64,000 nt of DNA from Gelatoporia subvermispora B (Eukaryota > Basidiomycota > Agaricomycetes > Polyporales > Gelatoporiaceae). The stretch spans positions 1,555,581-1,619,580 of the forward strand of contig KB445792.1 of the NCBI GenBank assembly GCA_000320605.2, given 5' to 3'. Positions 56,480 through 64,000 of this stretch are shown here, piece by piece; position 1 is the first letter of the stretch; each line of letters opens with the position of its first letter. The notes under the pieces are model-generated. The model saw only the letters and a program-made list of their open reading frames with translations. It made no database searches and was not told the DNA's origin. The position numbers and the translations under genes were made by a program.

Positions 56480-59400
56480 ATGGTCTTTCCTCAGTTGCCC
56501 TCCTACATGAATACCCAATCTCAGGATAATGCCTCCGGCTCTGCCCAGTTCGGTGCCGACTCCATCACCCTCGGCCAGCTCAAGGCCATGGTCAACTCGG
56601 CCCCCAAACCAAAGGCATGTGTGCCATGTGCCCCGTGCACGCATTTCATCTTGACCTCTGAGAAGTAGCAGTCGCAGTACAATTTCAGATACGAGGATGA
56701 GGACATGGTCATGAATGAGATAGACGAATTCTATTCCTACGTGGAAATGCCCCAAGTCGAAGAGAATCTCCGCGCCTGGGAGGGCTCCTTCCCCGGAGGT
56801 GCGTGAGCGCCCTTCGCACAGTTGTGGGATCCATTGACACCCATTCAGAGTGGATACATAGCTCCGAAGCACAGCGCAAGGCACACATAGAGGTGCTACT
56901 GGAGAGCTTGGAGCATCGCAACGCTGAGGTTCGCTTCACTAATGCACGCCGATTGCTTTACGTGCTACAAGGCAAGCTGAACCGGCACACCACCCTGCCT
57001 CACCCGGTCTGACTTGTAGTATCAGGCACGTTCGCGGAGACCTCGTCCCCGGAGCATCAATTGACGTGGATACTCGAGAACTGCAAGATTGTGCGAGACG
57101 CGAATGGCCTGAGTAGTATCGTGGAAGCTATTAAGATAGCTAGTGCAAAGCATGACCTGCTATGGTACGTTACGCCTCCTATTCGGCCGTGGAGGCTGAT
57201 TTGACATCTCCCGTTTTATAGTAGTCTATCTGACGCTGATGCACAGCACTTCAATATCTCTCCCACCGAGAAGGCGGACTTCATGGAGGAAGTCACCACG
57301 GAGCTTTCAGTTTATTTTGGGATGCTGTACCATATGGTTGAAGCTCTCAAGGGACACGATAACTTTGCGGATGAGCTGAGTCAGTGCTATTCGGCATATT
57401 GACTAGCGTGGCGCCTAGCTGACACGCGAATGGACCCAATGCAGTGAGCCTCGAGCCGCCGCTACCTGTGTATCTGTTCAACGTCGTTGCCGGACTGCGG
57501 GACAAGAGCGCGAAAGGATATCCAATCAAGAAGGTGTGCCGCATGACTCTCCGATATGAATCCTGACTCATGGCCGACTGATCGAGTAAGCTCTTGCTCG
57601 TGCTCTGGAAAACGCTCCTCGCATGCTGCGGCGGAATACATGAACTCGTTCGTGTAAAGAAGCTGTCACGGGAGCTGGCTGGCCTGGGCCCTCTTCCAGA
57701 CGAGGGTGCGTTCTTGCGGTGACATTCGAGGATATTCGCCTGATACGTCATCAGCCAACGCCATCAAGGCTTCCCCGCTAGACATCGAGGCATTCCGTCA
57801 GGAGATATCCGTCAAGTACCCGACATTCACCCCGCCCCCTGTGCCCGTCGAGGTGCACATTCCAGATCCGATCCCGGTGGTGACGGCCAAGCTTGCCCAG
57901 GCGTTCTCACCGATTCCAGTTCGCCACCACTATGACCATGATGATGTAGATGTCCATCAATCGAATATGGGACCAAACCCGCATGCGGCGTTCCATAATC
58001 CGCAGGCGGGCTCAGGGTACCGCCCAATCCCGCAACCCGCAACCCCCGCGCCCACTCCGCCACAATCTCCGAAGCCAAAGAAGCAGCATTTCTCCACCGA
58101 CCAAAGCCGACCTTTCTTGTTCCCCTTTTCTCGCACCCAAATTGGCTATCGAAATGCACGATTGGTCCCTCACGCGATTGACGAGGCGGACAAGCTGTAC
58201 ACAAAGCATATGTATGTCAGCTTAGCGCTTTGGCAGATGTGGAAGACGCGCGAGGAATGTATGATCGCTGAAAGTGGCTTGGAGCACATGCCGGGCGCAG
58301 AGAAGATCATGGATCCTCTGCTGCCACCGACGGTAAGCGGTCCGCTCCCCTGTATGTGCCGGTCGGTGAGCTCATCGGCGCACAGGTGGCACCTCAAGAC
58401 GAGAACGTCGAGACCCTGCCTGATATAGAGAAACTGGATGCTGCGATTGCGGAGGCTGACGCTGCGATCGAGCATGCGCGAACCACTGGTGATCTGCGGA
58501 GGGCTAAGGAGAGGAAGGAAGATCTTATGCGGCTGAAACGCGTCGAACAGATCTATGTCAGTAATCTCCTCCGTCACAGATGTGTCCTTTCTGAGTGTAC
58601 ATCAGGGTGCTGTACTCCCGATGCTCCCAGGCTGGGTGCTTGTCCTGTTGAAACTCCTACTTGCGGCCGTTCATGCGTCATCGGGCGGCCCACCGCAGTC
58701 CGCGACCTCGGCTAACTTCCCTCCGGGTGTTCCATCTCGTAAGTGAGACGTTCTGCGTTCTTCAGTCACCTGACTCACGCATCTGTACAGCCCTTGACCA
58801 ACCGCCGCCGCCACCGCCGACGTTGGAAGAGGTTGATGTGACTAGACACAGAGAAATTACATCAAAGGCTGTCTCTGCAATTATTTTGTTGACGCTAAAA
58901 TGGTTCAAGGTCTCTCGTAAGTGCGTCTTCTGCGTCCACGTTGCGCTAGGCTAGACATGCTTTATGCTAGATGTCATGAAATTCCATCATCTGGGGCAGT
59001 TACTACTCGAGACGAATTGTCTGCTGTTGATCCTCAAGATGTTCGGCATGCAAGAAGTTTCCACGATAGTCGTATCGAAGGCAGACAGTCCAGATAATAA
59101 GTAGGCATGGTTTTGCCCTTTAGTACACTCGACCTCACTCTCGCAGCTTCTTCCGTTATTGTCAGAGTCATTTCTCGAGGAATCCTCATCCAAGCAGACC
59201 GGAAGATCATATGCTTGGAGCGCCCAAGCAAACTTTCCTGCGGGAAACAACTCTGCCAAATGGACAGAAACATGTCGAGGAGGTGGACATGCTCACAGAC
59301 TTTTCGTGGAGGAATTTCTTTGCGACCATCAACTTCGCGAAGATCATGCAGAATTTGTCTAAGCATAGGTCGCATCGTATTCGAATGCTTGTGCAGCACA

Positions 59401-60622
59401 AGAGCTCGGTAAGTACTACGAAGGACACGATTATCAAATGCCTGAAACTTTTTAGGCTGTGCTTAAACGAATATTGAAAGTGCAACATCCTATGTTACAA
59501 TTGCATGTCCTGAAACTTATCAAGAGCCAAGTGCCTTTCTGCGGGCGCAAGTGGCGGCAATGTATGTGCGAAGCGGGCTCAAATGTAACTCGGTCTGACC
59601 GCCTGCTATCAGCGAATATGCAGGTCATCACCTCGATATACTTGAACTGCAGGCCCGATCTCCGTGATGAATGGCTCACTGGCATTGAAGTAGACGATGC
59701 AAGCGATTCACAGGTACGGAAACACTTATGTGAAATGGTAAAGATCCGTAGAGAGCGATTAAACTTTCCCCCAGGCCCAGGAACAAGCGCTGAGACAATT
59801 GGTCAAATTTTGTGAGTGCATGTGGCTTGTCTTGTCCACACCTTCTAACTTTCGCAGACAATACCAAAAGATATGGGGCATCCGCGACGCACCAATTCAC
59901 TCCTCACAGACGAACGACGAGCATATCGCACCCGCCGGATGGCTTGCACCCAGGTCCGGAGCTATCCGGCATGATTCGTCCCATCGGCACACCGAACAAT
60001 GTGGATGTGGACGTATTCCCGCCGCTGCGCGCCCAGGCACCAGATCCTACAATCTTCCTTCCGTACGTTACAGAAGATATCGCGTTCGAGGAGGAATATG
60101 AGGAGTATCTGTCCGGCCTTGGCTGGTCTGATGATCAGTCAGGTCAACAGCCCCTGTTCTCTGGCTCGGGCGGGTCCGCCTGGGACCGGCTTCCGGAGTT
60201 TATCTCCGACATTACAGACGGCATCAGCGATAGCGAGAGCATCGTGTCAATTGGAGAGCTAGGTGATGAAGCTCGCTTGGACGTAGGACGGGACGATCGT
60301 GAATCTACGGATGAGAACGTAAACAACTGGGAGGTTGGCACCATTATCAGTTCAGAGTCCATCAGAGTCCTTAATGTCTTTCGTATAGCATATGAGCCCG
60401 AAGACCATGGCGGCCCTTACCAAGTCTCCGGCACATGGACGTCGCTCCAGCTCAGGAAGTGGCGGTCTGCGCCCCATCTTGGCATTTGACCTAGATGAGA
60501 GCAGTGCCATTGACGACGAGAACGAGGAGGAAGAGCCGGAGCTGGGCCCGATGCCGCGGGAGTCCTCTGGACCGTTCCATGCTGGCGCTGGTGTTGATGA
60601 GGTTGAGTATGCTTATGGGTAA
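56480..60622 (+). CDS. FAR11: STRIPAK complex subunit FAR11/STRIP (N1221 and DUF3402 domains)
   Basis: Core subunit of the striatin-interacting phosphatase-kinase complex that controls cell fusion, septation and fruiting in fungi. Eighteen exons: 56480-56614, 56669-56798, 56849-56971, 57026-57164, 57222-57379, 57445-57533, 57591-57705, 57755-58332, 58386-58556, 58606-58738, 58791-58916, 58971-59100, 59147-59408, 59456-59561, 59613-59713, 59775-59811, 59858-60333 and 60389-60622 (1080 aa). Seen: FRYEDEDMVMNEIDEFYSYV, SPEHQLTWILENCKIVRDAN, PPLPVYLFNVVAGLRD, TLLACCGGIHELVRVKKLSR, SYVS-type helices, WRNFFATINFAKIMQNLSKH, RILKVQHPMLQLHVLKLIKS and FEEEYEEYLSGLGW. Introns at 56615-56668 and 56972-57025 are GC-AG. 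The end GVDEVEYAYG fixes the last exon. Confidence 0.93.
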
Positions 60623-60770
60623 GTCACCCGTCTCTCGCGTCGCGATCACACTCATCTTACGGGCACCGCAGCGTTTGAGGATTGGGTTTCTGTATTTCAT
60701 ATGTCCAGCTGATATCATGTTGGTGAAAAGATATATCATGTTGCCGATGCGTGAAACGTGTGACAGATGC

Positions 60771-62510
60771 TCAGTATGCGGCCTTTGTCCTTGCAATAGC
60801 CCAAGGAGTGCCTGCCTCGTAGAAGTCCATAGGATATACCCGACCACTCCCTTTCTGCCCAGGCTCTTCCCCATCGTCCATCCATCCAACAGCCTTCCCG
60901 ACCGCCACGGCCGTCTCGTACGGGCTAAGAAGTGGCTTGTCAAATGCGTAGCCCCAGTCTATGGACAGACGCGGACACGATGTCTGCACGAACGTGGCAA
61001 TATGTGGGCCGAAGAGGGCGAGCTTCGCAGGAGAAAGTTCCGAAAGAAGAATCGGCATGTACGGGATGGGTGTGCGGGACTCCGAGAGCTGGTTCGTGAT
61101 AGCTTGCAGTTGCTTGAAACTGCCCTGTCGGCCGAGCGTACCGAGAACGACGCCCCATAGCGGGGCGCTATCGGCAGGTTGAACGTAGCTGCTGTCGGCG
61201 GCCGGCAGGGCGTACGCAGCGATACTGCGGCGGGCGGTCTCGACGGCTTCGTGCCGGAGCTGACGCATCTCGGTATGATTGTACCGTTCTCTTGTCAGCT
61301 TTTTCGAATATGGATCGTAGCGGAAAGCCGGAACCGTCGGATTTGCAATCATGATTGACTCCAGGTGAAAGCGGCCGTCCCCAAGATATCTACGTAAATG
61401 TGAGCATTACTCAACACAGGCACGAAGGTGAGGCTTACATTAATGCATCTACATCACCAAGTCGTGGGGCCGTGCATCCCAATATCTCGCCCGGTGATAG
61501 CGGTTTGGACCGCGGTATCGAGGCTTCATACTTCCCCGTCCAAAGGGAAGAGAGAGAACTGTCCCCCGTGCCAACACTATCTACTGTGTCTGCATTGAAG
61601 TGGGGGTCTGGGTACTCCGTAATCAAGTCGTCTCTGAGTCGAGAGAGCGCTGCTACAAATTGAATTGTTGATACTAAGGCCAGGCGTGTAGGCTTGTAGG
61701 GGTGAGATGATGACGAAGAGACTGCGATAGTTTGGTCTGCGTTTGGTGTGGAATCCGGGCCTTCAATCCGTAGATGTCGCCCAGAAGTCAAAGGTCTTCC
61801 TGCGGGTATTTGGCTATTGGTCTCCTCGGCATCCAAAAGGCTTTCGTAGAACCGACGGCGGTCATTAGGAAGATTATACCGGATAGTTTGGGAGAGATGT
61901 GCAGAGTCAATAGCGATTTCGACGAAGACGTATAATGTCTTGATCTGAGTCTGATCAATAGGTACTGAACAACAATCAGCTATTGCAGGCATCGCAGGCA
62001 GTACACGCTCACCAAGACAACTATGACCGTAATGCACCAACATATCACACCCCAAAGCTACAGCGGTGTAGTCGTCAATGCAGCATGCGCCATATGTAAC
62101 GTCTCCCATAATGACCGTCAGCGCATCGGTGAACCTACCATACACGGAATAAGTATATCAGAATATTTATGATAATATGAGGCAGCAGCACCTGCGCACC
62201 GTTCAATAATGTCCGCAATGGTGCACGCAAACATCTGTAATCCCTCGGGCATTTGCAAGGCTACCATCTTGGCGTTGTTCTTGCGAACGTGATGGATCGT
62301 CTTATGAACTTCGAACGAGTAGTTTGGGGGGAGTTGCTGCATAGCCGCATTAAGGAGGGTGTCATTGAGAATCTCCTGGGGAATCTGGTTTGCAACTGTA
62401 GCAGAAGAACCCGACTTAGAGGGTGTAGAGGACTTGCTGCCAACAAATCGTTTCCGTGGTTTTGAAACATCGGTTGCGCCGGTCTTCTTAGGTAGTGTTC
62501 TGTCAGACAT
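60771..62510 (-). CDS. DPH1: Diphthamide biosynthesis protein DPH1
   Basis: With DPH2 forms the non-canonical radical-SAM Fe-S enzyme that adds the 3-amino-3-carboxypropyl group to the eEF2 histidine. Exons, minus strand: 62510-62200, 62134-62013, 61964-61439 and 61389-60771 (525 aa). Seen: [88 protein letters not shown], the start of the second domain, [13 protein letters not shown] and the third cluster Cys in [16 protein letters not shown]. An S/D-rich insert lies in exon 3. Exon 1 must end GAA CG at 62200 so that [14 protein letters not shown] is read. Convergent with FAR11, divergent from the FMO. Confidence 0.96.
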
Positions 62511-63191
62511 ATCGCCTAAGAGTCTCGACGCAAGATGTGAAGAACGTGGCTAGAGGTAAGATGGGGGAGTGAACTAGAAATTGAAGCCACCGGCATGGTC
62601 GGACGAGCCTATTACAGAGGATTACGGTGCAAAATGTTAATCTAATCTAATCTAAGCGATATGGCTTCCACCGATCACAGTCAAGTGACTCAAGTCGACG
62701 CCCGCGCGGTGCGAGTAGCACACTGATCCTGGCAAGCTCGCAGTCGCAACTTTGAGTCCTGTCCGACATGTCAAGTTGCATGCGCCCGTTCCTGGTCTAT
62801 CCTATCGCGTCTACTACGTGACTCCGGCATGCCAACAAATTGCCCTCTAAAATCTGTGCGCAGTTTTTGCACAGTGTCTCGCCAACATCACCTCGTGTTC
62901 CACCGCCCAGCAGCCTAACTGCTGGTACTTATCCTTTCTGTGCACTCGTCAATTCTTGTGGCCCACAAGCGTGCGACCTACGGCACCTCCTGTCAGAAAT
63001 GTCATGAGAGATCTAGATGAATTATCTTATGGATAGATACAGTACTACGGGTGGGAGTACTGCCCGGAGGCTTGAGAACCTCTGCTGGTGCATCGTGAGA
63101 CAGAAGTCGCCCAGAGGAGTATAGGTACCGCATAAATACTCCCTGTCACATTCAACATCTATCATCTCTCTTTCACGTACTTCTCAGTGAT
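62511..63191. promoter_or_regulatory. DPH1/FMO divergent promoter region
   Basis: 681 bp with both promoters. A TATA-like ATAAATA lies at 63132-63138, about 55 bp before the FMO start, a plausible core promoter. CTAATCTAATCTAA is a short tandem at about 62640-62654. No gene is seen. Confidence 0.5.
63132..63138 (+). promoter_or_regulatory. TATA-like box of the FMO gene
   Basis: ATAAATA, 54-60 bp upstream of the ATG at 63192, followed by a CT-rich leader. Position and sequence are consistent with a fungal TATA element; function untested. Confidence 0.4.
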
Positions 63192-64000
63192 ATGATGGAT
63201 AATCCGACAGCTATCGCGCAGACTTGGCTTTTGTCTTTCGCATCCGCCGTAGCTTCCGGAGATGTCGACGCAACAGCTAATACCTTCCTTCCTCATGGTT
63301 GGCTACGGGATTTTCTCGTATTTTCTTGGGATATTAGGTCTCTGGAGGGTCAACAGAAGATCGCTTCGTATCTACAAGGGAGTCCTAACTTAGCGAAGAT
63401 TAACAATGTGCGAGTGGACGATAGCTTTCCTATCCACCCCGCTTTCATCCCGATCCCACAATCTCCCGCAAGAAGTGTGGAAGCACCATTCACGTTTGAG
63501 ACGCCTATTGCATTTGGAAAGGGTTTTGTCCGACTACTAGAGGACAAAGACAATACTTGGAGAGCGTTAACTGTCTTCACAATGCTATCAGACCTCAAAG
63601 GGTATGAAGAAGTGGATTGTATATGTGAAACCGATGACAGTCCTATCCCGTGGTGCGACATATTTGCCGAGAGAAAGGCGGAGATAGAGACAAACCCTCA
63701 TGTCCTAATCAGCAAGTCTCACTTGTGGTTCGTGTTTAAACATTTCTGACGGATTGCTCGCAGTCGGCGCAGGTCAGACGGGGTTGCAAGTTGGGGCACG
63801 TTTCAAGCAACGGAATATACCCGCCTTAATAATAGAGCAAAACGCTCGTGTAGGCGATAACTGGAGGAAGCGGTATCCCACACTCACTTTGCATACCATT
63901 CGCAAGCAACACGAGAGTGAGTCAGCATCAGAATACACCACACTTACCCGTCTCATCCCGACACTGTGATCGAAGTGTTGTATGCGCCATATCCTTCCAA
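63192..64000 (+). CDS. Flavin-containing monooxygenase with NTF2-like N-terminal domain, 3' partial
   Basis: Exons seen: 63192-63711, 63764-63916 and 63976-64000 (cut by the window edge). The first about 170 residues form the SnoaL/NTF2-like extension common in Agaricomycete FMOs (WLLSFASAVASGDVDATANT, HGWLRDFLVFSWDIRSLEG). The FAD-binding domain then starts: NPHVLIIGAGQTGLQVGARF with GxGxxG, IPALIIEQNARVGDNWRKRY and LTLHTIRKQHE. The first intron (63712-63763) is GC-AG: ATC A before gcaagt, then TC GGC GCA GGT gives IIGAGQTG. The first of two consecutive ATGs is used as start. Oxidises an unknown N-, S- or carbonyl substrate with NADPH. Confidence 0.9.

Noticed and set aside
1..64000. CRISPR array, prophage, operon-type or defence system
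   Set aside because: The DNA is an intron-rich fungal nuclear region; no regularly spaced repeats or phage genes occur.

Overview
The window looks like nuclear DNA of a filamentous basidiomycete, probably an Agaricomycete (polypore-like). The evidence is gene density (about one gene per 2.5 kb), very many short introns (mostly 45-65 nt), G/C-rich third codon positions, CT-rich leaders, and gene content: PUS7 with RGG-rich inserts, a SUT-type sugar transporter, a GtaA-like glutaminase, a GH18 chitinase and an NTF2-like/FMO monooxygenase. I cannot name the species. Exon chains were built by hand from GT-AG or GC-AG junctions, reading-frame continuity and family knowledge. Every complete chain given sums to a multiple of three.

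Left block (1-26.9 kb), mostly housekeeping: STE14-like methyltransferase (5' cut by the edge), ribosomal protein L9, PCF11, a SWT1-like PIN nuclease, a GT32 mannosyltransferase, an MFS transporter, PUS7, URA3, DOM34, a PLP1/TXNDC9 phosducin-like protein, an LRR-like orphan, a CPD photolyase and a 21-exon secreted glutaminase-like protein. Middle block (26.9-39.3 kb): gene-poor, with a coiled-coil RD/RGG protein, a chitinase, uncertain ORFs and several short direct repeats. Right block (39.3-64 kb): a STEEP1-like protein, an AVO2-like TORC2 subunit, a SUT-type transporter, DPH6, UBA1, a PHO80-type cyclin protein, a FAR11/STRIP STRIPAK subunit, DPH1 and the start of a flavin monooxygenase cut by the right edge.

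Themes: mRNA and translation surveillance (PCF11, SWT1, DOM34, PUS7, RPL9), eEF2 diphthamide synthesis (DPH6 and DPH1 within 17 kb), nutrient and growth signalling (AVO2, cyclin, STRIPAK) and secretion or uptake (chitinase, glutaminase-like protein, two transporters). Divergent pairs share short promoters: RPL9/PCF11, PUS7/URA3, DOM34/PLP1, STEEP1/AVO2, DPH6/UBA1, cyclin/FAR11 and DPH1/FMO.

I found no CRISPR, prophage, intact transposon, rRNA or convincing tRNA. I did not find a new multi-gene system. The most unusual signal is intron structure: 10 of about 150 inferred introns use a GC-AG donor, including both introns of URA3, and several exons are only 12-29 nt long. The repeat-bearing stretch at 29.6-34.9 kb is the part least explained by known genes.
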